A stretch of DNA of 64,000 nt, from assembly GCA_030248215.1 (NCBI GenBank), contig JASANG010001089.1, forward strand, positions 62,001 through 126,000, given 5' to 3'. A model generated the notes under the pieces. It did not search any database and had not been told where the DNA came from. It saw nothing but the letters and a program-made list of their open reading frames with translations. Position 1 is the stretch's first letter. The number at the start of each line of letters is the position of its first letter. The stretch comes from Enoplolaimus lenunculus (Eukaryota > Nematoda > Enoplea > Enoplida > Thoracostomopsidae). The position numbers and the translations under genes are program-made. Positions 24,901 to 39,100 of this stretch are shown one piece after another.

Positions 24901-25391
24901 TACCATGTTAGAAATAATTTTATAAATTGTCAAGCTCTACGCCGTGTCAAAAATCGATTTTTGTCAGTTTTGTACGTCGCTATGTTTTTAATAGAATCAC
25001 ACAAATTCGGGTTTTATGATTTATAGTTAATTGCTCTGGTCTGTATTAAAGTTTGGCTTGTCTGGATCGGGAGTGGGCAGCGTTTCAGAAAAAACAGTGG
25101 CATTTCGTCCTCATTGTGAAAACATCCATCCTAATATTTAACAGTAGATTTGGCGGGTAATCGAGATTAAACGCAGTCCTACTCATGCAGAAAAAAACGA
25201 ACCTTGGTATATACTATGATCCAATAACTATCAATGTAAAACACCGTAACGGAGGTACAAATACTTTTTAATCAGTCATATCTCTGCGATCAGGTGAAAA
25301 AGTAAATTTGTTCATAGCAATCGATTAGCTGCAAGCTGTAAAGTAATAATACAACAACAATCTAATTTCTGATGCCATTTTTTGTATTACT

Positions 25392-25840
25392 TTGTCTGGA
25401 TCGGGAGTGGGCAGCGTTTTAGAGACGAAAGTTGCGTTTCTTGCTTTTTGTGAACACATCAACGTAAGATTTTGCAGTCAATCTGGTTGGTGCCCGAGTG
25501 TGAGCGCAGTGCTACTCAAGAAGCAAAACGGACCTTGGTTCCTGGGTATGTTACAAGAATCGGGAAGCGCGTATACTATGGTGCAATATCTATCAATGAA
25601 CAACACCGAAACTAAATTGTAAATATTTTAACCAGTCAAACTTATGTCCGCGATCAGGTGAAAAACGATGTTTTGTTAATGCGTTGCACATTCGTATTTC
25701 AAGACTTTGTTTATTGCGCCCTCCTGTATTAAAATGTAGCTTTGTTAGGTAATTTTGTTCATAGCAATCGAATAGTCGCAAGCTGTAAAGAAGTAATACA
25801 ACAACAATCTAATTTCTGAGGTCATTTTTTGTATTACTTA
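25392..25840. repeat. hybrid A/B satellite monomer
   Basis: The first half matches type A (GAGACGAAAGTTGCGTTTC, TTTTGCAGTCAATCTGG). After about 25515 it switches to type B (AAAACGGACCTTGGTTCCTGGGTATG). This single unit is therefore a recombinant between the two monomers at the old edge of the array. Confidence 0.7.
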
Positions 25841-27959
25841 CGTCTGGATCGGGAGTGGGCAGTTTTTTAGAAACGAAAGTGGCGCTTCGTGCTGGTTGTG
25901 AAAACATCAACGTAAGATTTTGCACTCAATCGGGATGGTGCCCGAGTGTAAGCGCAGTGCTACTCAAGCATCAAAATGCCGTCCTGAGTGTTACACCAAA
26001 CATCAGCTCAAACGGAAAGCACGTATACTATGATCCAATAACTATCTGTGAAAAACACCGTAACGGAATTAGAAATACTTTTTTAATTAGTCAAACTAAT
26101 TTCAGTCATCAGGCTACAAATCGACCTTATTATTTTATATTCGGATTTTAAGATTTTTTCTTAATCGCGCTGACCTGTATTAAAATTTAGCTTTGTTCGG
26201 TAATTGTGTTCACTGTCATCGATTAGCTGCAAGCTGCTAATCAATAATACAACAATCTAATTTCTAAAATTAGTTTTTGGCATTACTTTGTGTGGGTTGG
26301 CAGTGGGCAGGGTTTCAGAAACGAAAGTGGCGTTTCATCGTCATTGTGAAAATACATCAACCTAATATTTAACAGTCGATCTGGCGGGTGACCGAGCGTA
26401 AGCGCAGTGCTACTCAAGCAGCAAAACGGACCTTGGTTCCTGGGTATGTTACAAGAATCGGGACGCGCGTATACTATGATGCAATATCTATCAATGAACA
26501 ACACCGAAACTAAATTGTAAATATTTTAACCAGTCAAACTTATGTCCGCGATCAGGTGAAAAACGATGTTTTGTTAATGCGTTGCACATTCGTATTTCAG
26601 ACTTTGTTAATTGCGCCCGCCTGTATTAAAATGTAGCTTTGTTAGGTAATTTTGTTCATAGCAATCGATTAGCCACAAGCTGTAAAGCAATAATACAACA
26701 ACTGTCTAATTTCTGAGGCCATTTTTCGTATTACTTTGCCTGGATCGGGAGTGGGCAGCGTTTTAGAGGCGAAAGTCTTGCTTTTGTGAACACATCAACG
26801 CAAGATTTTGCAGTCAATCTGGTTGGTGCCCGAATGTAAGCGCAGTGCTATTCAAGCAACAAAATGCCGTCCAGAGTGTTACACCAAACATCAGCTCAAA
26901 CGGAAAGCGCGTATACTATGATTCAATAACTATCAATGAAAAACACCGTAATGGGATTAGAAATACTTTTTTAATCAGTCAAACTAATTTCAGTCATCAG
27001 GCTAAAAATCGACAGTATTTTATATTCGGATTTTAAGATTTTTTGTTAATTGCGCTTTCCTTTATTAAAATTTAGCTTTGTTCGGTAATTGGGTTCACTG
27101 TCATCGATTAGCTGCAAGCTGTAAATCAATAATACAACAATATAATTTCTAAATTAGTTTTTGGCATTACTTTGTGTGGGTTGGCAGTGGGCAGCGTTTC
27201 AGAAACGAAAGTGGCGTTTTGTCCTCATTGTGAAAACACATCAAGCTAATATTTAACACTCGATCTGGCGGGTGACCGAGCGTAAGCGCAGTGCTACTCA
27301 AGCAGGAAAAACGGACCTGGGTTCCTGGGTATGTTACAAGATATATCAAGTCAACCGGGAAGCGCGTATACTATGATGCAATATCTATCAATGAACAACA
27401 CCGAAACTGAATTAGAAACACTTTTTAACCAGTCAAACTTATCTCCGCGATCAGGTGAAAAACGATTTTTTGTTATTGCATTGCAGATTCGTATTTCAAG
27501 ACTTTTTGTTAATTGCGCCCGCCTGTATTAAAATGTAACCTTGTTAGGTAATTTTGTTCATAGCAATCGATTAGCCACAAGCTGTAAAGCAATAATACAA
27601 CAACTATCTAATTTCTGAGGCCATTTTTCGTGTTACTTTGCCTGGATCGGGAGTGGGCAGCGTTTTAGAGGCGAAAGTCTTGCTTTTTGTGAACACATCA
27701 ACGCAAGATTTTGCAGTCAATCTGGTTGGTGCCCGAATGTAAGCGCAGTGCTATTCAAGCAAAAAAATTCCGTCCAGAGTGTTACAGCAAACATCAGCTC
27801 AAACGGAAAGCGCGTATACTATGATTCAATAACTATCAATGAAAAACACCGTAACGGGATTAGAAATACTTTTTTAATCAGTCAAACTAATTTCAGTCAT
27901 CAGGCTAAAAATCGACCGTATTATTTTATATTCGGATTTTAAAATTTTTTGTTAATTGC

Positions 27960-30900
27960 GCTGACCTTTATTAAAATTTAGCTTTGTTCGGTAATTGTGT
28001 TCACCGTCATCGATTAGCTGCAAGCTGTAAATCAATAATACAACAATATAATTTCTAAATTAGTTTTTGGCATTACTTTGTGCGGGTTGGCAGTGGGCAG
28101 CGTTTCAGAAACGAAAGTGGCGTTTCGTCCTCATTGTGAAAACACATCAAGCTAATATTTAACAGGCGATCTGGCGGGTGACCGAGCGTAAGCGCAGTGC
28201 TACTCAAGCAGGAAAAACGGACCTGGGTTCCTGGGTATGTTACAAGATATATCAAGTCAATCGGGAAGCGCGTATACTATGATGCAATATCTATCATTGA
28301 ACAACACCGAAACTGAATTAGAAACACTTTTTAACCAGTCAAACTTATCTCCGCGATCAGGTGAAAAACGATGTTTTGTTATTGCATTGCAGATTCGTAT
28401 TTCAAGACTTTTTGTTAATTGCGCCCGCCTGTATTAAAATGTAACCTTGTTAGGTAATTTTGTTCATAGCAATCGATTAGCCACAAGCTGTAAAGCAATA
28501 ATACAACAACTATCTAATTTCTGAGGCCATTTTTCGTGTTACTTTGCCTGGATCGGGAGTGGGCAGCGTTTTAGAGGCGAAAGTCTTGCTTTTTGTGAAC
28601 ACATCAACGCAAGATTTTGCAGTCAATCTGGTTGGTGCCCGAATGTAAGCGCAGTGCTATTCAAGCAACAAAATGCCGTCCAGAGTGTTACACCAAACAT
28701 CAGCTCAAACGGAAAGCGCGTATACTATGATTCAATAACTATCAATGAAAAACACCGTAATGGGATTAGAAATACTTTTTTAATCAGTCAAACTAATTTC
28801 AGTCATCAGGCTAAAAATCGACCGTATTATTTTATATTCGGATTTTAAAATTTAGCTTTGTTCGGTAATTGTGTTCACTGTCATCGATTAGCCGCAAGCT
28901 GTAAATCAATAATACAACAATATAATTTCTAAATTAGTTTTTGGCATTACTTTGTGTGGGTTGGCAGTGGGCAGCGTTTCAGAAACGAAAGTGGCGTTTT
29001 GTCCTCATTGTGAAAACACATCAAGCTAATATTTAACAGTCGATCTGGCGGGTGACCGAGCGTAAGCGCAGTGCTACTCAAGCAGGAAAAACGGACCTGG
29101 GTTCCTGGGTATGTTACAAGATATATCAAGTCAATCGGGAAGCGCGTATACTATGATGCAATATCTATCAATGAACAACACCGAAACTGAATTAGAAACA
29201 CTTTTTAACCAGTCAAACTTATCTCCGCGATCAGGTGAAAAACGATTTTTTGTTATTGCATTGCAGATTCGTATTTCAAGACTTTTTGTTAATTGCGCCC
29301 GCCTGTATTAAAATGTAACCTTGTTAGGTAATTTTGTTCATAGCAATCGATTAGCGACAAGCTGTAAAGCAATAATACAACAACTATCTAATTTCTGAGG
29401 TCATTTTTTCGCATTACTTTGTCTGGATCGGGAGTGGGCAGCGTTTTAGAGACGAAAGTGGCGTTTCTTGCTTTTTGTGAACGCATCAACGTAAGATTTT
29501 CCAGTCAATCTGGTTGGTGCCCGAGTGTAAGCGCAGTGCTATTCACGCAACAAAATGCCGTCCTGATTGTTACACCAAACATCAGCTCAAACGGAAAGCG
29601 CGTATACTATGATTCAGTAACTATCAATGAAAAACATCGTAACGGGATTAGAAATACTTTTTTAATCAGTCCAACTAATTTCAGTCAGGCTAAAAATCGA
29701 CCGTATTATTTTATATTCGGATTTTAAAATTTTCTGTTAATTGCGCTGACCTTTATTAAAATTTAGCTTTGTTCGGTAATTGTGTTCACCGTCATCGATT
29801 AGCTGCAAGCTGTAAATCAATAATACAACAATATAATTTCTAAATTAGTTTTTGGCATTACTTTGTGCGGGTTGGCAGTGGGCAGCGTTTCAGAAACGAA
29901 AGTGGCGTTTCGTCCTCATTGTGAAAACACATCAAGCTAATATTTAACAGACGATCTGGCGGGTGACCGAGCGTAAGCGCAGTGCTACTCAAGCAGGAAA
30001 AACGGACCTGGGTTCCTGGGTATGTTACAAGATATATCAAGTCAATCGGGAAGCGCGTATACTATGATGCAATATCTATCATTGAACAACACCGAAACTG
30101 AATTAGAAACACTTTTTAACCAGTCAAACTTATCTCCGCGATCAGGTGAAAAACGATGTTTTGTTATTGCATTGCAGATTCGTATTTCAAGACTTTTTGT
30201 TAATTGCGCCCGCCTGTATTAAAATGTAACCTTGTTAGGTAATTTTGTTCATAGCAATCGATTATCCACAAGCTGTAAAGCAATAATACAACAACTATCT
30301 AATTTCTGAGGCCATTTTTCGTGTTACTTTGCCTGGATCGGGAGTGGGCAGCGTTTTAGAGGCGAAAGTCTTGCTTTTTGTGAACACATCAACGCAAGAT
30401 TTTGCAGTCAATCTGGTTGGTGCCCGAATGTAAGCGCAGTGCTATTCAAGCAACAAAATGCCGTCCAGAGTGTTACACCAAACATCAGCTCAAACGGAAA
30501 GCGCGTATACTATGATTCAATAACTATCAATGAAAAACACCGTAATGGGATTAGAAATACTTTTTTAATCAGTCAAACTAATTTCAGTCATCAGGCTAAA
30601 AATCGACCGTATTATTTTATATTCGGATTTTAAAATTTAGCTTTGTTCGGTAATTGTGTTCACTGTCATCGATTAGCCGCAAGCTGTAAATCAATAATAC
30701 AACAATATAATTTCTAAATTAGTTTTTGGCATTACTTTGTGTGGGTTGGCAGTGGGCAGCGTTTCAGAAACGAAAGTGGCGTTTTGTCCTCATTGTGAAA
30801 ACACATCAAGCTAATATTTAACAGTCGATCTGGCGGGTGACCGAGCGTAAGCGCAGTGCTACTCAAGCAGGAAAAACGGACCTGGGTTCCTGGGTATGTT

Positions 30901-31115
30901 ACAAGATATATCAAGTCAATCGGGAAGCGCGTATACTATGATGCAATATCTATCAATGAACAACACCGAAACTGAATTAGAAACACTTTTTAACCAGTCA
31001 AACTTATCTCCGCGATCAGGTGAAAAACGATTTTTTGTTATTGCATTGCAGATTCGTATTTCAAGACTTTTTGTTAATTGCGCCCGCCTGTATTAAAATG
31101 TAACCTTGTTAGGTA
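27960..31115. repeat. satellite block repeated at an offset of 1,785 bp
   Basis: About 1.37 kb from roughly 27960 is nearly repeated from roughly 29745. Shared private variants include CACCGTCATC instead of CACTGTCATC, and CTATCATTGAAC instead of CTATCAATGAAC at 28292 and 30077. This indicates a recent two-dimer duplication within the array. Confidence 0.7.
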
Positions 31116-34100
31116 ATTTTGTTCATAGCAATCGATTAGCCACAAGCTGTAAAGCAATAATACAACAACTATCTAATTTCTGAGGCCATTTTTCGTGTTA
31201 CTTTGCCTGGATCGGGAGTGGGCAGCGTTTTAGAGGCGAAAGTCTTGCTTTTTGTGAACACATCAACGCAAGATTTTGCAGTCAATCTGGTTGGTGCCCG
31301 AATGTAAGCGCAGTGCTATTCAAGCAAAAAAATTCCGTCCAGAGTGTTACAGCAAACATCAGCTCAAACGTAAAGCGCGTATACTATGATTCAATAACTA
31401 TCAATGAAAAACACCGTAACGGGATTAGAAATACTTTTTTAATCAGTCAAACTAATTTCAGTCATCAGGATAAAAATCGACCGTATTATTTTATATTCGG
31501 ATTTTAAAATTTTTTGTTAATTGCGCTGACCTTTATTAAAATTTAGCTTTGTTCGGTAATTGTGTTCACTGTCATCGATTAGCCGCAAGCTGTAAATCAA
31601 TAATACAACAATATAATTTCTAAATTAGTTTTTGGCATTACTTTGTGTGGGTTGGCAGTGGGCAGCGTTTCAGAAACGAAAGTGGCGTTTTGTCCTCATT
31701 GTGAAAACACATCAAGCTAATATTTAACAGTCGATCTGGCGGGTGACCGAGCGTAAGCGCAGTGCTACTCAAGCAGGAAAAACGGACCTGGGTTCCTGGG
31801 TATGTTACAAGATATATCAAGTCAATCGGGAAGCGCGTATACTATGATGCAATATCTATCAATGAACAACACCGAAACTGAATTAGAAACACTTTTTAAC
31901 CAGTCAAACTTATCTCCGCGATCAGGTGAAAAACGATTTTTTGTTATTGCATTGCAGATTCGTATTTCAAGACTTTTTGTTAATTGCGCCCGCCTGTATT
32001 AAAATGTAACCTTGTTAGGTAATTTTGTTCATAGCAATCGATTAGCCACAAGCTGTAAAGCAATAATACAACAACTATCTAATTTCTGAGGCCATTTTTC
32101 GTGTTACTTTGCCTGGATCGGGAGTGGGCAGCGTTTTAGAGGCGAAAGTCTTGCTTTTTGTGAACACATCAACGCAAGATTTTGCAGTCAATCTGGTTGG
32201 TGCCCGAATGTAAGCGCAGTGCTATTCAAGCAACAAAATGCCGTCCAGAGTGTTACACCAAACATCAGCTCAAACGGAAAGCGCGTATACTATGATTCAA
32301 TAACTATCAATGAAAAACACCGTAACGGGATTAGAAATACTTTTTTAATCAGTCAAACTAATTTCAGTCATCAGGCTAAAAATCGACCGTATTATTTTAT
32401 ATTCGGATTTTAAAATTTTTTGTTAATTGCGCTGACCTTTATTAAAATTTAGCTTTGTTCGGTAATTGTGTTCACTGTCATCGATTAGCTGCAAGCTGTA
32501 AATCAATAATACAACAATATAATTTCTAAATTAGTTTTTGGCATTACTTTGTGCGGGTTGGCAGTGGGCAGCGTTTCAGAAACGAAAGTGGCGTTTCGTC
32601 CTCATTGTGAAAACACATCAAGCTAATATTTAACAGGCGATCTGGCGGGTGACCGAGCGTAAGCGCAGTGCTACTCAAACAGGGAAAACGCACCTGGGTT
32701 CCTGGGTATGTTACAAGATATATCAAGTCAATCGGGAAGCGCGTATACTATGATGCAATATCTATCAATGAACAACACCGAAACTGAATTAGAAACACTT
32801 TTTAACCAGTCAAACTTATCTCCGCGATCAGGTGAAAAACGATGTTTTGTTATTGCATTGCAGATTCGTATTTCAAGACTTTTTGTTAATTGCGCCCGCC
32901 TGTATTAAAATGTAACCTTGTTAGGTAATTTTGTTCATAGCAATCGATTAGCCACAAGCTGTAAAGCAATAATACAACAACTATCTAATTTCTGAGGCCA
33001 TTTTTCGTGTTACTTTGCCTGGATCGGGAGTGGGCAGCGTTTTAGAGGCGAAAGTCTTGCTTTTTGTGAACACATCAACGCAAGATTTTGCAGTCAATCT
33101 GGTTGGTGCCCGAATGTAAGCGCAGTGCTATTCAAGCAACAAAATGCCGTCCAGAGTGTTACACCAAACATCAGCTCAAACGGAAAGCGCGTATACTATG
33201 ATTCAATAACTATCAATGAAAAACACCGTAATGGGATTAGAAATACTTTTTTAATCAGTCAAACTAATTTCAGTCATCAGGCTAAAAATCGACCGTATTA
33301 TTTTATATTCGGATTTTAAAATTTAGCTTTGTTCGGTAATTGTGTTCACTGTCATCGATTAGCTGCAAGCTGTAAATCAATAATACAACAATATAATTTC
33401 TAAATTAGTTTTTGGCATTACTTTGTGCGGCTTGGCAGTGGGCAGCGTTTCAGAAACGAAAGTGGCGTTTCGTCCTCATTGTGAAAACACATCAAGCTAA
33501 TATTTAACAGGCGATCTGGCGGGTGACCGAGCGTAAGCGCAGTGCTACTCAAACAGGGAAAACGCACCTGGGTTCCTGGGTATGTTACAAGATATATCAA
33601 GTCAATATCGGGAAGCGCGTATACTATGATGCAATGTCTATCAATGAACAACACCGAAACTGAATTAGAAACACTTTTTAACCAGTCAAACTTATCTCCG
33701 CGATCAGGTGAAAAACGATTTTTGTTATTGCATTGCAGATTCGTATTTCAAGACTTTTTGTTAATTGCGCCCGCCTGTATTAAAATGTAACCTTGTTAGG
33801 TAATTTTGTTCATAGCAATCGATTAGCCACAAGCTGTAAAGCAATAATACAACAACTATCTAATTTCTGAGGCCATTTTTCGTGTTACTTTGCCTGGATC
33901 GGGAGTGGGTAGCGTTTTAGAGGCGAAAGTCTTGCTTTTTGTGAACACATCAACGCAAGATTTTGCAGTCAATCTGGTTGGTGCCCGAATGTAAGCGCAG
34001 TGCTATTCAAGCAAAAAAATTCCGTCCAGAGTGTTACAGCAAACATCAGCTCAAACGGAAAGCGCGTATACTATGATTCAATAACTATCAATGAAAAACA

Positions 34101-36111
34101 CCGTAACGGGATTAGAAATACTTTTTTAATCAGTCACACTAATTTCAGTAATCAGGCTAAAAATCGACCGTATTATTTTATATTCGGATTTTAAAATTTT
34201 TTGTTAATTGCGCTGACCTTTATTAAAATTTAGCTTTGTTCGGTAATTGTGTTCACTGTCATCGATTAGCTGCAAGCTGTAAATCAATAATACAACAATA
34301 TAATTTCTAAATTAGTTTTTGGCATTACTTTGTGTGGGTTGGCAGTGGGCAGCGTTTCAGAAACGAAAGTGGCGTTTTGTCCTCATTGTGAAAACACATG
34401 AAGCTAATATTTAACAGTCGATCTGCCGGGTGACCGAGCGTAAGCGCAGTGCTACTCAAGCAGGAAAAACGGACCTGGGTTCCTGGGTATGTTACAAGAT
34501 ATATCAAGTCAATCGGGAAGCGCGTATACTATGATGCAATATCTATCAATGAACAACACCGAAACTGAATTAGAAACACTTTTTAACCAGTCAAACTTAT
34601 CTCCGCGATCAGGTGAAAAACGTTTTTTTGTTATTGCATTGCAGATTCGTATTTCAAGACTTTTTGTTAATTGCGCCCGAGCAATCGATTAGCTACAAGC
34701 TGTAAAGCAATAATACAACAACTATCTAATTTCTGAGGCCATTTTTCGTGTTACTTTGTCTGGATCGGGAGTGCGCAGCGTTTTAGAGGCGAAAGTCTTG
34801 CTTTTTGTGAACACATCAACGCAAGATTTTGCAGTCAATCTGGTTGGTGCCCGAATGTAAGCGCAGTGCTATTCAAGCAACAAAATGCCGTCCAGAGTGT
34901 TACACCAAACATCAGCTCAAACGGAAAGCGCGTATACTATGATTCAATAACTATCAATGAAAAACACCGTAATGGGATTAGCAATACTTTTTTAATCAGT
35001 CAAACTAATTTCAGTCATCAGGCTAAAAATCGACCGTATTATTTTATATTCGGATTTTAAAATTTTTTGTTAATTGCGCTGACCTTTATTAAAATTTAGC
35101 TTTGTTCGGTAATTGTGTTCACAGTCATCGATTAGCTGCAAGCTGTAAATCAATAATACAACAATATAATTTCTAAATTAGTTTTTGGCATTACTTTGTG
35201 CGGGTTGGCAGTGGGCAGCGTTTCAGAAACGAAAGTGGCGTTTCGTCCTCACTGTGAAAACACATCAAGCTAATATTTAACAGGCGATCTGGCGGGTGAC
35301 CGAGCGTAAGCGCAGTGCTACTCAAGCAGGAAAAACGCACTTCGGTTCCTGGGTATGTTACATGATATATCAACTCAATATCGGGAAGCGCGTATACTAT
35401 GATGCAATGTCTATCAATGAACAACACCGAAACTGAATTAGAAATACTTTTTAACCAGTCAAACTTATCTCCGCGATCAGGTGAAAAACGATGTTTTGTT
35501 ATTGCATTGCAGATTCGTATTTCAAGACTTTTTGTTAATTGCGCCCGCCTGTATTAAAATGTAACCTTCTTAGGTAATTTTGTTCATAGCAATCGATTAG
35601 CCACAAGCTGTAAAGCAATAATACAACAACTATCTAATTTCTGAGGCCATTTTTTCGTGTTACTTTGCCTGGATCGGGAGTGGGCAGCGTTTTAGAGACG
35701 AAAGTTGCGTTTCTTGCTTTTTGTGAACACATCAACGTAAGATTTTGCAGTCAATCTGGTTGGTGCCCGAGTGTAAGCGCAGTGCTATTCAAGCAACAAA
35801 ATGCCGTCCTGATTGTTACACCAAACATCAGCTCAAACGGAAAGCGCGTATACTATGATTCAGTAACTATCAATGGAAAACATCGTAACGGGATTTGAAA
35901 TACTTTTTTTAATCAGTCCAACTAATTTCAGTCAGGCTAAAAATCGACCGTATTATTTTATATTCGGATTTTAAGATTTTTTGTTAATTGCGCTGACCTT
36001 TACTAAAATTTAGCTTTGTTCGGTAATTGTGTTCACTGTCATTGATTAGCTGCAAGCTGTAAATCAATAATACAACAATATAATTTCTAAAATTAGTTTT
36101 TGGCATTACTT

Positions 36112-39100
36112 TGTGTGGGTTGGTAGTGGGCAGCGTTTCAGAAACGAAAGTGGCGTTTCGTCCTCATTGTGAAAACACATCAACCTAATATTTAATAGTC
36201 GATCTGGTGGGTGACCGAGCGTAAGCGCAGTGCTACTCAAACAGGGAAAACGCACCTGGGTTCCTGGGTATGTCACAACATATATCAAGTCAATATCGGG
36301 AAGCGCGTATACTATGATGCAATGTCTATCAATGAACAACACCGAAACTGAATTAGAAATACTTTTTATCCAGTCAAACTTATCTCCACGATCAGGTGAA
36401 AAAACGATGTTTTGTTTATTGCATTGCAGATTCGTATTTCCAGACTTTTTGTTAATTGCGCCCGCCTGTATTAAAATGTAACCTTATTAGGTAATTTTGT
36501 TCATAGCAATCGATTAGGCGCAGGCTGTAAAGCAATAATACAACAACTATCTAATTTCTGAGGTCATTTTTTCGTATTACTTTGTCTGGATCGGGAGTGG
36601 GCAGCGTTTTAGAGACGAAAGTGGCGTTTCTTGCTTTTTGTGAACACATCAACGTAAGATTTTGCAAGCAATCTGGTTGGTGCCCGAGTGTAAGCGCTGT
36701 GCTATTCAAGCAACAAAATGCCGTCCGGATTGTTACACCAAACATCAGCTCAAACGGAAAGCGCGTATACTATGATTCAATAACTATCAATGAAAAACAC
36801 CGTAATGGGATTAGAAATACTTTTTTTAATCAGCCAAACTAATTTCAGTCATCAGGCTAAAAATTGACCGTATTTATATTCGGATTTCAAGTTTTTTTGT
36901 TAATTGCGCTGACCTTTATTAAAATTTAGCTTTTTTCGGTAATTGTGTTCACTGTCATCGATTAGCTGCAAGCTGTATATCAATAATACAACAATATAAT
37001 TTCTAAAATTAGTTTTTGGCATTACTTTGTGTGAGTTGGTAGTGGGCAGCGTTTCAGAAACGAAAGTGGCGTTTCGTCCTCATTGTGAAAACACATCAAG
37101 CTAATATTTAACAGTCGATCTGACGGGTGACCGAGCGTAAGCGCAGTGCTACTCAAGCAGGAAAAACGGACCTGGGTTCCTGGGTATGTTACAAGAGATA
37201 TCAAGTCAATCGGGAAGCGCGTATACTATGATGCAATATCTATCAATGAACAACACCGAAACTGAATTAGAAACACTTTTTAACCAGTCAAACTTATTTC
37301 CGCGATCAGGTGAAAAACGATGTTTTGTTATTGCATTGCAGATTCGTATTTCAAGACTTTTTGTTAATTGCGCCCGCCTGTATTAAAATGTAACCTTGTT
37401 AGGTAATTTTGTTCATAGCAATCGATTAGCCACAAGCTGTAAAGCAATAATGCAACAACTATCTAATTTCTGAGACCATTTTTTCGAATTACTTTGTCTG
37501 GATCGGGAGTGGGCAGCGTTTTAGAGACGAAAGTGGCGTTTCTTGCTTTTTGTGAACACATCAACGTAAGATTTTGCAAGCAATCTGGTTGGTGCCCGAG
37601 TGTAAGCGCTGTGCTATTCAAGCAACAAAATGCCGTCCGGATTGTTACACCAAACATCAGCTCAAACGGAAAGCGCGTATACTATGATTCAGTAACTATC
37701 AATGGAAAACATCGTAACGGGATTTGAAATACTTTTTTTAATCAGTCCAACTAATTTCAGTCAGGCTAAAAATCGACCGTATTAATTTATATTCGGATTT
37801 TAAGATTTTTTGTTAATTGCGCTGACCTTTATTAAAATTTAGCTTTGTTCGGTAATTGTGTTCACTGTCATCGATTAGCTGCAAGCTGTAAATCAATAAT
37901 ACAACAATATAATTTCTAAAATTAGTTTTTGGCATTACTTTGTGTGGGTTGGTAGTGGGCAGCGTTTCAGAAACGAAAGTGGCGTTTCGTCCTCATTGTG
38001 AAAACACATCAACCTAATATTTAACAGTCGATCTGGCGGGTGACCGAGCGTAAGCGCAGTGCTACTCAAACAGGGAAAACGCACCTGGGTTCCTGGGTAT
38101 GTCACAACATATATCAAGTCAATATCGGGAAGCGCGTATACTATGATGCAATGTCTATCAATGAACAACACCGAAACTGAATTAGAAATACTTTTTATCC
38201 AGTCAAACTTATCTCCACGATCAGGTGAAAAAACGATGTTTTGTTTATTGCATTGCAGATTCGTATTTCGAGACTTTTTGTTAATTGCGCCCGCCTGTAT
38301 TAAAATGTAACCTTATTAGGTAATTTTGTTCATAGCAATCGATTAGGCGCAAGCTGTAAAGCAATAATACAACAACTATCTAATTTCTGAGGTCTTTTTT
38401 TCGCATTACTTTGTCTGGATCGGGAGTGGGCAGCGTTTTAGAGACGAAAGTGGCGTTTCTTGCTTTTTGTGAACGCATCAACGTAAGATTTTGCAGTCAA
38501 TCTGGTTGGTGCCCGAGTGTAAGCGCAGTGCTATTCACGCAACAAAATGCCGTCCTGATTGTTACACCAAACATCAGCTCAAACGGAAAGCGCGTATACT
38601 ATGATTCAGTAACTATCAATGAAAAACATCGTAACGGGATTAGAAATACTTTTTTAATCAGCCAAACTAATTTCAGTCATCAGGCTAAAAATTGACCGTA
38701 TTTATATTCGGATTTCAAGTTTTTTTTTTGTTAATTGCGCTGACCTTTATTAAAATTTAGCTTTGTTCGGTAATTGTGTTCACTGTCATCGATTAGCTGC
38801 AAGCTGTATATCAATAATACAACAATATAATTTCTAAAATTAGTTTTTGGCATTACTTTGTGTGGGTTGGCAGTGGGCAGCGTTTCAGAAACGAAAGTGG
38901 CGTTTCGTCCTCATTGTGAAAACACATCAACCTAATATGTAACAGTCGATCTGGCGGGTGACCGAGCGTAAGCGCAGTGCTACTCAAGCAGGGAAAACGC
39001 ACCTGGGTTCCTGGGTATGTTACAAGATATATCAAATCAATATCGGGAAGCGCGTATACTATGATGCAATGTCTATCAATGAACAACGCCGAAACTGAAT

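Larger units (their letters stand above)
20700..25060. repeat. left flank of the satellite: highly diverged monomers
   Basis: Weak copies of the satellite monomer recur. The GGG-rich box plus TTTCAGAAA (or close) occurs near 20790, 21556, 22890, 23237, 24251 and 24745. The partner block CATCAGTTCAAA...CTATCAATG occurs near 21366, 22445 and 23515. Identity rises toward the core: the copy at 24745 (TTTTCAGAAACGAAAGTGGTGC) is clearly related. A MITE interrupts the first monomers; removing it restores a spacing of about 443 bp. Confidence 0.7.

Noticed and set aside
25910-25935. GTAAGATTTTGCAG in A monomers as a mini-intron or splice signal
   Set aside because: Donor and acceptor are only 14 bases apart, far too short for splicing, and there is no coding context. 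Recurrence follows from the tandem array.
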